In this document: positions 12,333 to 24,200 of the stretch, piece by piece
Layout: each line of letters begins with the position of its first letter
How positions within the stretch are numbered: the stretch's first letter is position 1
NCBI GenBank assembly: GCA_963942565.1
Contig: OZ012697.1
Span: 13,352,977-13,416,976, forward strand
Direction: 5' to 3'
Origin: Maea johnstoni
Taxonomy: Eukaryota > Annelida > Polychaeta > Spionida > Magelonidae
Length of the DNA: 64,000 nt
Notes under the pieces: generated by a model
Seen by the model: only the letters and a program-made list of their open reading frames with translations
Database searches by the model: none
What the model was told of the DNA's origin: nothing
Made by a program: the position numbers and the translations under genes

Positions 12333-12482
12333 CAGGGCTCAAAATTAGCCTCAAAAGAATTCCTTTGAGGTTACCTCAAGTTTTTGCAGGGAGCCTAAAT
12401 ACATATTTGTTTCTACACAAAGCACCTTTAAGAAGCTTTTGAATTGGGCTCCCTGGAAAAAACAACGTAATTTCAAGCCCTG
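12333..12482. mobile_element. Short hAT-like MITE (CAGGGCTCAAAATTA ends)
   Basis: Left CAGGGCTCAAAATTAGCC, right GTAATTTCAAGCCCTG, an inverted repeat of about 15 bp with one or two mismatches. CAGGG-type termini are common in hAT elements. A truncated relative starts at 24432. The superfamily call is inference. Confidence 0.6.
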
Positions 12483-14505
12483 GTGTATTTAGTACGCTAG
12501 CCTTTTAGTTGGCCTGTAAAAGGGAAAAGGGACTCGGCCATAACATGCCACAGCGTTGCTTTGTAAATAGCTCTCCCCCATGATTTTGTTTGTTTGTCTA
12601 TATAGTAATCATGGCAGGTCTATACTTTACGCTGTCTGTGGACTGGTCACTGGTAGAAGGGTGTCGGAGGATCTAGGTAGGGTATTTGTGAGGGTATGGG
12701 GTATGGGACTCGCACCTTATGGCTGCTGCCCCACCCCCATAGATTTATATTGGACAACTGAAGAGGGTTATATGAGGGTATGTCCTATTTTACTGTAAAT
12801 AAAACACCCCTCCCATCCTTTCTCATTTGACAACAGAAGAGGGTCATTAAAGGGTGTGCTCCCTTTAATGTCCTATTTCAATATCACTCTAAATGAGGCT
12901 CTTTTTGATAAATATCTGCACATCAAATCATCTAGAATTGCTTTACATCCTACAGTTTGATTCTGTGAAACCTACTTCTCAGGAGTTATTCAAGACCCTG
13001 AATGCAAAACCTTGAATAGCTTACTTTAAATTGATACCCTCTCTCTAGCCCCCCCCCCCCCCTCCCCTTCAACCAATCATAATGCACCTGCTACCTAATA
13101 TTTAAAGCTTAAGATTCCCTGTTTATAAGCAGTTTCATTTTGAATCATTAAAATGTATTGAAAGTGAGAAAATAAATTACAACTATTCACCTTTGAGAAT
13201 TGATGTTAAGAAATTAAAAAGGAGATCAGGAAAGTATGTGTGCTTAATTCTTTTGTATAAAAAAAGCATTCGATGATAGTTTGGTTTTAAAATCATTAAG
13301 TAAAAGATGCACTTCCCACCCTTAGAACTATTCGTAAAGAAAATGGAATTTCTTCCGGGTTCAGGGTTTCTATCTTGTTGCGATATGACCTAAGCAGTTG
13401 AATTGTTGAAATCAATGTAAAACCCCAAACCGTCCTTCCTTCCCACCCCTTGCAACTCGACCACTGCTGCCATCTATCCTCCAACCCCGTCACCAGTGCC
13501 AGTCTGCGCTGTACCAATGTAGCTTTATTGATTAGACCAAGCTGAGCTTCGGTCGAGGGTATATGAAGCCGGCAAACCGGTGAGTTCTACGTGTATAAGA
13601 TGGAATATTTGATTTAGAGGATAGCACTGTTACTAAGTCTGGAAGGAGTATATTTTCCTTTAGTCAGGATGCGTTGTTGTTTGCCCTTTTCCTACCCGCA
13701 CCCCCCTCCCTCCCACCAGCAGCTAAGTATGCGCTCCCATTTCTGTTTGTTACAAAATAATCATTTTTGATAATGGATTGAATCTTAGGATAACCCATTC
13801 ATGCTCAGAGTTACCCCTGTCTGGTTGCTATGATATGGTTGATATGATACAGTTGCTATGATATGGTTACTAAGATACTGATACTTATGAAAAGAAAGTG
13901 ATAATAAAGCTTAACTACTGATACATGAAGCATGATACTGATAGCTTTTATGAAGAGAAAATGGTAATAAAGCATGAATTCAAAAATGTATATTTTTCAG
14001 GATTTTTTTTATTTTTGTGTATTGCAATTGACATTTCCCTTCAAATAATTTCTTCTGTTTCAATCTGTTGAAGTATGTTTACAAAGAGGCTTTAATCAGA
14101 AATGTATCAAAAAATGCAGGCTTTTTAAAAAAAATGTCAAGCTTTGTTGGGTGACTGAAGCATTTATTTGTATCTTAACTTGTCTTGTTCTTATCTATCA
14201 CTTTTCAATCTTTCGTTTTATTTGTGTCATAAAGATATTGAAATTATGAATTGTTTTAATTAAACCACAATATTTGATCAAAGGTATGGACTCTAGAGCC
14301 GGGCTTGTGAGAAAGTTGCCAGTTGTTAGGCGGTGGTTTTTACCAGGTACTCCGGATTTCTCCACCATTTGCTACTGGTTCATCATGATTTGACATCTAC
14401 ATTCAGAAAGCAGAAAAATTTACGATAAATGAAACTCTTTATTTAGAGCAATCCTTGTACTCATTTCTGCTGGTATTGAATGTGTATAAAGAAGAAGGGA
14501 AACAT
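12483..14505. other. Intergenic, no gene supported
   Basis: I see no exon-like sequence. A SINE-like tail (about 13318-13445, TTTCTTCCGGGTTCAGGGTTT followed by CCTTCC) resembles 58790-58910 and 59710-59790. The (TGATATGGTTGCTA) motif repeats a few times at 13840-13875. The rest is unassigned. Confidence 0.5.
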
Positions 14506-14808
14506 CGTCTTAGCCAGGCTTAAGAAACTGGGTGCCCAAAATTGGCAATTTTGGGGGTCATCCAATCTTAGAAGGGAGACTACAATATACTCTGATTACA
14601 ACCATAAACATGTATTTACTTATTAAAATAAGGCATAACATCCCTATACAATGTTATAGGGGTTTATATTGAGGTGAAAAAATTCCATAACATGCTTGAA
14701 ATTGATATTTTAAGGAATTCCTCACAAAAAAAATTGGGTGTTCTGAGGGGTGATTATTGAGGGTTTTGGGTGTCCAAATGACGCTCAGATGCCCTGCTGG
14801 CTAAGACC
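14506..14808 (+). mobile_element. MITE with GGTCTTAGCCAG ends
   Basis: Begins CGTCTTAGCCAGGCTTAAGA and ends CCCTGCTGGCTAAGACC. The interior motif ATTGGCAATTTTGGGGGTC is shared with 19620-19923. Noncoding. Confidence 0.78.
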
Positions 14809-15435
14809 CTGAATCGTAATTTCATGAAGACCATTTTGTTTACACCAATAATAAAGACAGTCATCATATTCTAAGGCAATAGCAGCTGATACCAATTGAA
14901 TAGGATAAATATTAATCTGATTCTGTACTATTGTGAAAAAGAACCCAGTGTGTAAGCCATTGATGTATATATTACGTATCTTTGAATGAAATCCTAAACA
15001 ACTTGAAAACATTTGAAAAAAAACGTTTATACACTGACAGAATGAGTATATTAAAATTATGAGTAGAAAAATTTTGTTTGATACTGTTTGTATCCATTAT
15101 CATAATGTATGATTATTTGGTATCTCACTTATGTTACCTTTTTTCATGCAGGAGCCTAGTACCGAAAAAAGTCACTAGGTGGCTACTTCTTAGTTGATTG
15201 TTACATTGTTTCCCTGTCCTAGGGCTTGGACTACTGGGTAAATACCAGATGAATTTAAAGATATCATTTGAACCCAAGCTTTATTTTACTTAAAATTTTA
15301 GGGGTGCATACACACAGTTTTCAAACTCTGAACAAAATGGGTTGATTAATTACTCCAAAGACAGAAAAATTGCATGCACGATTGAGACTGACAGATGTCA
15401 GGTTATAAGTTACTCTGGACATAAATAGGTAAATT

Positions 15436-15665
15436 GACCCATTCATGTTTAAAAATCTACTTTACGAGTGTCATCTGGACCTGTCATACTTTTGAAAATA
15501 ACTTTTATAATGTAGCATAAGTTCACAAAATATTTGAAGGGAAATTGTTGAAAGAATTCTGATAAACAACTCTCCTTCAAATATATCATAAATATTGCTT
15601 TTGTTGGAAAAAAAATCCACATAACGGTCAGGTGTTTTTTCCTTCTTCAGGGATGAATGGGTTAA
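15436..15665 (+). mobile_element. TTAA-type MITE, family P2, diverged copy
   Basis: Starts near GACCCATTCATG and ends GATGAATGGGTTAA. The interior has CATCTGGACCTGTCATACTT and CTCCTTCAAATAT, as in 16281-16508 and 26277-26481. The left target site is degraded. Confidence 0.6.
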
Positions 15666-16280
15666 TTGCTCACAAGACAAAAAAAATTCATTTGCGATGG
15701 AGACTGATGGATGACTTATTATAAGTTACTCAAGGCAAGTGAATGAATCACTCACAAGACAAAAATTGCATGCCTGGTTGAGAGTAATAGATGTCTGACT
15801 TAAAGGTTGCTCTGAGCATGGATTAAGGGTTTTAGCGTACTCGCTTCGGTGAAATCGAAGCCTTGTTTTGTCTCATTGTACAGGATCCAGTACCCCCTCC
15901 CTCATCTCATCATCCCCATCCTTCTAGAAACAATAAAAAAACATTCAATACAACATTGTGTTTGTTTTCTCTTATGGATGTCATGAATACAGAGCAGCGC
16001 TCTAAATTAAGTGTTTTACCAGCGAGTACAATTGCGTCTTCAAAAGCTACTTAAAGGTGTTGTGAATAGAAACCTTTGTTTTCTCTTGGTACCGGTACTC
16101 CATACCCATTAACGATATTGAATAGGAGAAAGTATTGTATCGTTTAAGATATTTTACCAATATTGAATACTGCTTACTGCTGTAAAATTGTCTTCCCTGC
16201 TACCTGCCTGTTTTCCCCTTATACTGGTACTCCATGCGATTCCAAATATTGGTATCGAATAGGAAAAAGTAATGTTTTGT

Positions 16281-16508
16281 TTAACCCATTTACACTTAGA
16301 GCGGCCAAAAGAGGCCTGATGATTTTGGAAATATTTTACTCATGAAGGCATTTTCATGAAAATATTTGAAGGAGACATGTTCATCAGAAGCCAAACAATA
16401 ACTCTCCTTCAAATATTTTGTGAATTTATGCTTTATTTCAAAGTTATTTTCAAAACTATGAGAGTAGTGGACGTTACCTTCTAGAGAAACTGAGTATTAA
16501 TGGGTTAA
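16281..16508 (+). mobile_element. TTAA-flanked MITE, family P2 (piggyBac-like ends)
   Basis: Complete copy: TTAACCCATTTACACTTAG at the left, GTATTAATGGGTTAA at the right, giving exact TTAA flanks and inverted CCCATT/AATGGG ends. The interior contains AGCGGCCAAAAGAGGCC and the pair GAAGGAGAC / CTCCTTCAAATAT. Confidence 0.78.
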
Positions 16509-17262
16509 GATCTATTACACCAATTTCGCTTAACAATATAAAATTGACCACTGCTACTTGGGCCTCTCAACACAAAAGCAGTTTTCATTGTATTAGTGAA
16601 ATTTCAGAAGTTGACTACTAAATATAACAAAATTATGTTGCTGGGAGGCAGGAAATATTGTTAAATATATTGTTGAGATATTTTATTATCATGGAGATAC
16701 CGAAATTGTGTCATATCAAGAAAATTTTAAAGGTGCCTATCCCTCATACTTAGGGCTATCAAAAATACAAAGGGTTGTTGTATGGCTAGTGCTAGACTGC
16801 TGAATGTAGTTTATAGTCCCAGTTAATGACAATTTGCTTTATTTGAAATTGAGAGATGTAACAAGAAACGATCTCATACATTTCCTTAGTAAATTTGATC
16901 ATATTCATACAACCTATAAATCAATATTTAATCTAATGATGTCATTTCAAATGTAAAAATATGCTTTTGAAAAAAAATAACCAACTTATTTAGGAAAAAC
17001 ACCCAGGTAATTGGTAAATGAATTATGAATATTGGGAAATATTTATCAATATTCATAAATTGGGATTAAAAACACTTCTGCTTGTTATAAATGACACCAT
17101 TAATCCAAGTGCGATTGTCTTAAAAAAAGCTTTTTACTGGACAAGATAGTTTTAACCTTGTAAACGGTTTAGGCCAAAAAAAAAAAGTATCCGGTTTCTC
17201 ATCCCCTGCCTGGTCACCTCAAACCCCCCCTGGTCCTCACTTTTTTTCTCCTTTTTTCCCAG

Positions 17263-17575
17263 TGCACCGCGCTATCCTCTGGAGGCTGTTGAGTTCTCAT
17301 GTGGGTCAGTCATGAGTGACCATATGCCAAATGATAGTAGTGAGGAGCACATACTCAGCAAGGTGTTTGTTCGCAAAGATATCAATTGCCTAAATCCAAT
17401 TGAAATCCCCTACTACTCCAGTGGCATTTTCCCCCTGATATGTACCAATTGTGCAGGAGACACAGATTTTGTTAAAGGGGCACAAGCTGATGCTTATTAT
17501 CCTATATGCACTGGGTGCTGGGACAGCCACGGCAAGGTTTTGAAAAGAAAACGCAAACTTTTCAAAGAGAAGTAA
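17263..17575 (+). CDS. Orphan terminal exon with two CxxC pairs, unknown family
   Basis: A long pyrimidine tract ending CTTTTTTCCCAG precedes an open frame that reads APRYPLEAVEFSCGSVMSDH and continues to a basic tail KVLKRKRKLFKEK and a TAA stop. A first Met codon is at 17312 if the frame starts there. The sequence holds ICTNC and, 19 residues on, ICTGC: two CxxC pairs compatible with a zinc ribbon, followed by the basic cluster. No family is recognised. Either a terminal exon of a gene whose other exons I could not find, or a remnant of a mobile-element gene. Nearby sequence is AT-rich and repeat-laden. Confidence 0.4.
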
Positions 17576-17680
17576 TGATCATTTGGAAAGACCAACGCCT
17601 AAATGCATTCCAGCCAATTGTTAATTTCTTCAAAACCACATAAAAAATAATTTTCTGTGACACAAAGGATGCATGTTGAT

Positions 17681-18074
17681 TAGGCCTGTCATTGGTGGGA
17701 ATTTTTTATCAATTCGATAATCGATAAAATAATTAACAATTCGGTACTTTGATTCATATTGACTTCATTGGAGAGCAGCAGGTGCTGCACCTATTAATGG
17801 GGATCTCCGCCAGCTGAGTTTGACTATCACTCGTTTGCAGCATGGAATTGTGGATCGACCTTGTGACCCCCACACATACACATATTGTATGTGTGAATTC
17901 TAGTATAAATTGAATGGAAGCGCACGGTTGTGATGGGGACTTAATGCTGTCCTAAAATTAAACTTTATTTACCTAATTTGCATATAAATCAATATCTTGG
18001 GCCTTCTTCGATATCGATAATCGGTAAGGTTTTTTTGTTGATTCATCGATACAGGCAGTATCGATGACAGCCCT
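17681..18074. mobile_element. MITE with TAGG(C/G)CTGTCAT ends
   Basis: Left TTAGGCCTGTCATTGGTGGG, right CGATGACAGCCCTAA, inverted with one mismatch in the terminal dozen bases. The interior has symmetric ATCGATAA/TTATCGAT clusters next to both ends. The ends are typical of hAT-like nonautonomous elements (inference). Confidence 0.6.
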
Positions 18075-18419
18075 AATATTGATTTGGTGTAGACCTCCTC
18101 CTGTAAGTGCATGAAAAGAGATCCACAACAAAAAATGATCAAACTACATTCATGCCCACTATTTTCACTTTTCAATAAAGTGTTTCTGTTGTGATTGAAT
18201 AAAGATGCCATTCTTACAAAGGTATTCTATGATATATCTACACCCATACATGAACACCTTAAAAAAAAAAATAAAAAAATCCCTGGCTGCCTGATGGATT
18301 TTCAAAATCTCTGGGATGAGAAACCGTTTTTTTTTTTTTTTTGGCCTTATCTATCGGGGACCCGGGTAGAGAAACTTAAGCAAGCAATCAATATTGACTC
18401 GTATTTATCACTGAACCCT

Positions 18420-18860
18420 GCTGGCGAAGGGTACCCCAGACAGGGAAGTCAGCTTCCCCCTCACGTGCGTTTTCGCGCCCTCATAGAATAATTGGGTAAC
18501 TGGGTCAGCAGTGCGTGGAGATCCCGTATTTCGGCGTGGCGTACTTGCGTGTCGTAAACAACTAGCAAAAAGTTTATTTGAAGGGGATAATAGATTATGT
18601 ATCCGTTTGGAATGCGATAAATGAACTTCGTCCTCTTTTATCGTCCTGAGGGCAGAGCCGCATGTTTGTTTTGATCGAGGCTGTGCCATGATCACATGAC
18701 GATTTTCAAGCGGGAGAACCAATCAGAATTGAGCAAGCGAGAAGATTGTCGATTCTGCCGCCAGATGTCGCTTCTAGCAAGTCCAAGCAAACTTGTGAAG
18801 GGGTGGCGGAACCGACTAAGAGTGAGTTTATAAATGAGGTCTAGAGTCAATATCGAGTTA
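18420..18860 (+). promoter_or_regulatory. CpG-rich patch with TATA-like box, possible promoter
   Basis: This stretch is visibly richer in CG dinucleotides than its surroundings (for example TTTCGCGCCC and TTCGGCGTGGCGTACTTGCG). A TTTATAAATG box is at 18827-18836. It could be the promoter and first noncoding exon of the forkhead gene 2.6 kb downstream, whose coding exon begins after an acceptor and so needs an upstream 5' exon. The link is inference. Confidence 0.3.
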
Positions 18861-19619
18861 GGTACGCACTTTATTGGTGTAATCCATTTATCAAAGGTAT
18901 CACGGATTTCATCTACATGGAAGTAAAGAGATATATGCTAGCGCTTTTTCGCCATATTTTGAGCATAAAGTTCAGGTGCAGTTCCACGCAGTGGCTTGGG
19001 AGCGGCCATATTGGAAGTGGTTTGAAAAGCGAGGCTGACCCAAGCCCATACCTCGAGAATGGGTCACAATGAAACGGGTTTGTAACTCGCTTTAAAGTCA
19101 TTAAAAGTACTCGAAGTCTTCCAATATTCCATGGAAATTTTGATCGAACCCTCATGTACTTGTATTGGCGAATAGATATTTGTGAAAATGCTCATATTTA
19201 TCTCTGAGAAGTCACAAACATGAGTGTATTGATGACCAAGGGGGGCAAAATGAGGGATAAGATTCATAGGAAAATCAACAGGTTGTCAGTTTGTGTTTGG
19301 TTTAAGAAGTTGTCAAAAATCCTAGACAACGAAGATTCAACTACCAGTCTACATTCTCCTTTCTGAATCTTTTAATGAATTCATTCTTTGATTTTGATAA
19401 TTTCCAGTCCTTCCTAATTTAATTCTATGGTGAGTCTACTTGGCTACATCATCACTCAACACACTTTGAAAGAGTGACAGTATAACTAGGCATATGACAA
19501 TGTACAGTACAGTGTCCTATTACGCAAGATAACTCTTAACTTCTTAAGACAACTTGTCCTGGTCATTGCAGCGTGTCCATAATCTTGAGAATTGTGAACG
19601 ACTGAACATTACAAAACAG
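18861..19619. other. Intergenic or 5' intron, nothing recognised
   Basis: Open frames on the - strand here have no recognisable motif, and no repeat boundary was seen. Confidence 0.4.
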
Positions 19620-19923
19620 GGTCTTAGCCAGGATTAAGAAACTGGGTGCCCAAAATTGGCAATTGTGAAATTTGGGGGCTTCCAATTTTTAAGGGGGACC
19701 ACAATATACTCAGATTTCAACCATAAACATGTATAGATTTATGAAAATAAGCCATGATATCCTCATACAATGTCATGGGAATTATATGGAGATGGAAAAA
19801 TTCAATTATATGCTTGAGGTTGACGTTTTAAGAAATTCCTCATAAAATAATGATGTCCATAGGGGTGCTGTTTAAGGGTTTGGGTGTCCAAAAAGACACC
19901 CAGACGTCCTGCTGGCTAAGACC
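19620..19923 (+). mobile_element. MITE with GGTCTTAGCCAG ends, best copy
   Basis: GGGTCTTAGCCAGGATTAAG at the left and CCTGCTGGCTAAGACC at the right, an inverted repeat of about 12 bp. Three more copies are at 10943 (inverted), 14506 and 25466. A composite relative spans about 20540-21192. Confidence 0.82.
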
Positions 19924-19967
19924 ATGCTACAAATTACAAACATTTAGCAATTCCTTACCAATATACA

Positions 19968-20252
19968 GGGATCGATCTTAAAAACTTTTGCAATGTGCTC
20001 TTCGGGCGCCTAGCAAAGAAGAATCTAGGCACCCACAAGTAATATCAGGAGCCTGAGTCTTACAATCAGCTCTCTCGCAATCAGCTGTCCTGACTGACAT
20101 GCTCCTGGAAACCATGCGTATGATATCTTAGACTTAATTTCTTAATTCCTAGAGTAGGTAGTGTCCGTGCAATTCTGGCGCCTAGGCTCACATATTCTAG
20201 GTGCATATTTGAAAATCTAGACGCATTTGCGCCTGTTTAGGGTGAACCCTGA
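19968..20252. mobile_element. Possible hAT-like MITE
   Basis: Left CAGGGATCGATCTTAAAAAC, right GTTTAGGGTGAACCCTG. The ends are weakly inverted (CAGGG...CCCTG). The interior repeats a GGCGCCTAG / CTAGGCGCC motif in both orientations. Noncoding. Confidence 0.45.
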
Positions 20253-20539
20253 TATATTTGGATGTGTATGTTTTGGAAAGGCCTTGGTGTCAGTGAGTCT
20301 TCTTATATTCAAGCTGGCTAAGGTCTTTATCTCTTCGGTCAGAATAATGTTTTGAAATACACAATTAAAGCACACCATCTATTATCAGTGACAGTGATAT
20401 ATAACTCTACAATTCATTACATATTATAAATGCAGTTCATTAAGATATGCATGTATGTCCTTATAGCTGTTTGTTTAATTATCAGTCAAAATAGAACCAT
20501 AACAATTACTTGAGAAATTCTTTTAAAAAAGGGCTGGGA

Positions 20540-21192
20540 ACAGGGTCTTAGCCAGGATTTCAAAAATACCTGTACAAAACAGCAATATCAAAATTTCTGC
20601 CCGTCCAGACTTAGCTTCTAATATACTTCAAATCCTTATACCAGCTACATTTAATAGCAGGGATCGAGAGGACGCTGTCCACATATCCTTTTGACGCATA
20701 GTCAAGTGGTATGGACCCAGAGGTGTGAAGTGGCTGCGTCCAGAGATGACGCATAAAATTCCCATTAAGAACCCATAAATTTCCTGTTCACAACAGTTCT
20801 TTGAGCTGTAAGCAGTAGCACAGTCAACTCAACTTCACAAGCTGGATAAAGAAATCTACCCATTTAACCCCTTACCCCCCTAAGTGACCACATTTGTTGG
20901 CATAGATAGTCAACACTCATTTGTGGCCAATGATCAGGACGCAGGAATTTTCTGGACCTTGATATTAGTGTGGAAGCAACTTTTTTTGACCCTATCGCTA
21001 ACACTGAATAGGCTATTGTGGCAAAAAGAGCTATGTCCTAGAAGATGATCTGTTTGGGAAATATTTGGATTACACCCATAAAGTCAAAATTAATAGATCT
21101 TCATCGAAATTTTTGCCTGTCCAAACAGGAGGTTCTTAAGAAACTACCTGTCCAAAAGACAGTCAGGACGGGTCCTGGCTAAGTCCCTGGTT
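20540..21192. mobile_element. Larger composite element with TCTTAGCCAGGAT / CCTGGCTAAG ends
   Basis: Starts GGGTCTTAGCCAGGATTTCA and ends GTCCTGGCTAAGTCCCTGG. The interior differs from the 300-bp MITEs and includes AAATTTCTGCCCGTCC and the near-repeat AATTTTTGCCTGTCCAAAC. It may be a longer relative of that family. Confidence 0.5.
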
Positions 21193-21290
21193 GGGAATCA
21201 ATATTTGTGTTTATCCAAACTTTAACTCCTAAGCTCATAATCTTGATTTTTGTTCAAATCTCTTATTCTGGTCTTTATGTTTGATTTCAG

Positions 21291-24200
21291 AATTGTTGAC
21301 CTGTTATTTTGAGAAGGAAGCAATGTTAGACAGACACGGAAGGAGAGAGATTCATTTGATATCATCATATATTTAAGTCCAGCACAACCATTCCTTTCTT
21401 ACTTGGATAGGCTCTCATTATCTACATAGACTAAATGAAACCTCGTTACCATGGCAACACAAGTTGAAAATGCTATTGCCGTGACAACACAGTCAAGAGA
21501 TACTGCTATGGAAACAGAAGATGATGAGGTACCTTCACTGAAAGATCCCAAGCAGAGAGCTGATATAGGAGCCATGGATATAGACAATACTGATCAGGGT
21601 TACTGCTCACAAGAAAAGGGCAGCCAAGATATCGAGAACAATAATACAGAGACTGTCCCTCAAAAATATAAGGACATTTCAACGGAATCTGTAGATTCTG
21701 GTGTCGGCGAGCCTGGTAAAAATGATGCTCCATCCCTGTCACCTATAAGAGGGGATATTTCTAAAGGTTCTAGTTGTAGTAGTCTTAAACAAGCAAAAGT
21801 TAACATGAAGGGGACAAGTAGCACTAAGGATGTATCAATGGAAGAGGATATGGAAATACCCACATCAACAGTTGCCTCGACAACAGGCAAGTCTCCCGCC
21901 ACGACAACAGTTGCCATGGCAACAAGCAAATCCATAACAACATCAACAGTTACCATGGTAACAAGCAAGTCTCCCATATCATCATCAGTTGCCAGGACAA
22001 CAACAACAACAAGCAGTTCTCCCCCAACCACAGCAACAACAACGCGTGTGAATACACAGGGAAATGTTAGTATCATAATAAAAAATCAAAACTCCAAGAC
22101 GGGATCCCCGCCTAAAACCCTACTGACTGTGCAGCCTGCACAACGAGCTGCTGGTTCGGCTTCTGATGAAAAAGAGGAGGAGGAGAAGAAAGAGGAGGAT
22201 AAGGTGAAGGAGAATAGTCACATTCCCGCTAAAGGTAAACAGGTGTATGTTCTGAAGCAAGGCTGCAACCAGCTGAGGACGCTGGATCTCGCCCGACAGC
22301 TGAAAGTCTTGCAGACGAAGCAAGGACAGGTTGTGAAAAGTCTCGGTGGTAAGATGGTGACTTCCTACATACAGCCACAGGCAGAATCGTCGGAGGGAAA
22401 ACCTGTGGCGAAGGTGATCCATGTCGTTAAGTGTATTAAGGTGAAAGGACCGAATGGCGAGACCTTGTTGAAGCCAATAAGCGTTAGTGCAACTTCCAGC
22501 GCATCCGCAACAGCGACCTCTACGAGCAGTAGTACTAGCACTGCAGGCTCAGCAACAGTTTCCACGTCAACAACAACTGCGAGCACCTCCACCGCGAAAG
22601 GCGTCATTTCAACGATACCGATTGCGCCGAGCCAGTCTTCCTCACCTACGAAAGAGGAGGACATAGAAATAACCCTGGACATGTTCAAAAAGCTGGTGAA
22701 AAACTTTGTGGAGCTCTACGAAAAACTGGACACACAGAATGACCGCAATACAAAGCCTAGTTATTCCTACACAGAGCTCATCTTTATGTCCATTCTGCGC
22801 TCACCCATATACTGTTTAACCATTCACGAGATTTATAGGTACATCGAGAAAAAGTTCCAGTTCTATCGCAGGAGGACCAATCAAAATTGGAGAAATGCAG
22901 TACGCCATAGTCTTTCCCGGACCCATTGTTTCCAAAAGGTAAGAGGCATGGAAATGAAAGATGTATGAAAACCAATCCTTTTAAATAGTGCAGGCCTGCA
23001 GGGACAATTAATCTATCATTTTGTTATATTTACTAATTAATCGATCATTAAAATGAAAGATTGATTATTTTTTATCATGTCCTCTGCCCACATGGCACAT
23101 GGTCTTAGTTTCCATTCAAAAGGGGCCTTATTTCCTATGAAAGCCATGCATAAAGTAAAATGTTACTGTAATAAACTACATGAACTATAAGTTCATTTTA
23201 AATCAAAGGGTAATCAGCCATTTATGGGATATGTGCAAATAGGTATACTACCATTGTTAAAATCAATCTAAAATTTCAGAACTTTCCGAAAAAACAAAAC
23301 AATGTACATTTAGATGTAGTACAGGCAACTCTGCTTAATCCGGACATGTGTAATCCGGATTTTCATCTAAACCGGACAGATTGGAAGGTCCCAGTCCCTT
23401 CCTATACATATAATTCCTATATGCATAATCCGGACAGAAATCTTATTGTCCACATCAGTCCGGATTAAGCAGAGTTGCCTGTATAGTTTTTATCATGCAG
23501 GAGATGATGGCATGAACTATGGAATTGGAATTAAACGATCATTTTTCTCTTGTTAGTTTCAATATCGGCCACGTTTAAAGAGCAATTATTTTTTATCAGA
23601 TTTCAGTTAAGGCTGGTCAAATCTTAAGGAAGCAGTCGGGACCGGTGGAGCGCCAGCTGTACATGTGGGCCATCATCCCCAGATTCCTCATCAACTTCGC
23701 ACGAGGGGAATATAGGAAAGGTAAGCACAACCCCAGCTGGCATTTGGTCACCAGAACCCTTTTAAAGAATCACACTTGAAGTACATACATATTATTTTTG
23801 CCAAAGGAATTTTTTTGGAATTTGTTTTTGAACTTTTCTGAAAAAATTATTTCATTTTTTTTTTAATTACTTGACTTTTATTCTGGGCCATCATACCCAT
23901 ATTCCTCATCAACTTCCCACGAGGGGAATATAGGAAAGGTAAGCTGGACCCTAAGTGGCTGGATGTCATTTGGTCGCTCAAACCCTTGAAAATCACACTT
24001 GAAATACATTTATAAATATTATTTTTGCAAAGGAATTTTTTTGAAAAAATTATCTGAATCTTTTTGAAAAAATTATCTGAATCTTTTTGAAAAAAATATC
24101 TGAATCTTTTTGAAAAATTACTTGAATTTTATTCTGGACCAACATACTCAGATTCCTCATCAACTTGGCACGAGGGGAATATAGGAAAAGTAAGCACAAC

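Noticed and set aside
18408-18722. 104-codon - strand ORF in the CpG-rich patch
   Set aside because: No recognisable domain or splice context. High GC lowers stop frequency, so the open frame alone is weak evidence.
21506-22688. Several - strand ORFs of 78-138 codons over the forkhead exon
   Set aside because: They are antisense shadows of the Ser/Thr-rich coding exon and have no motif.
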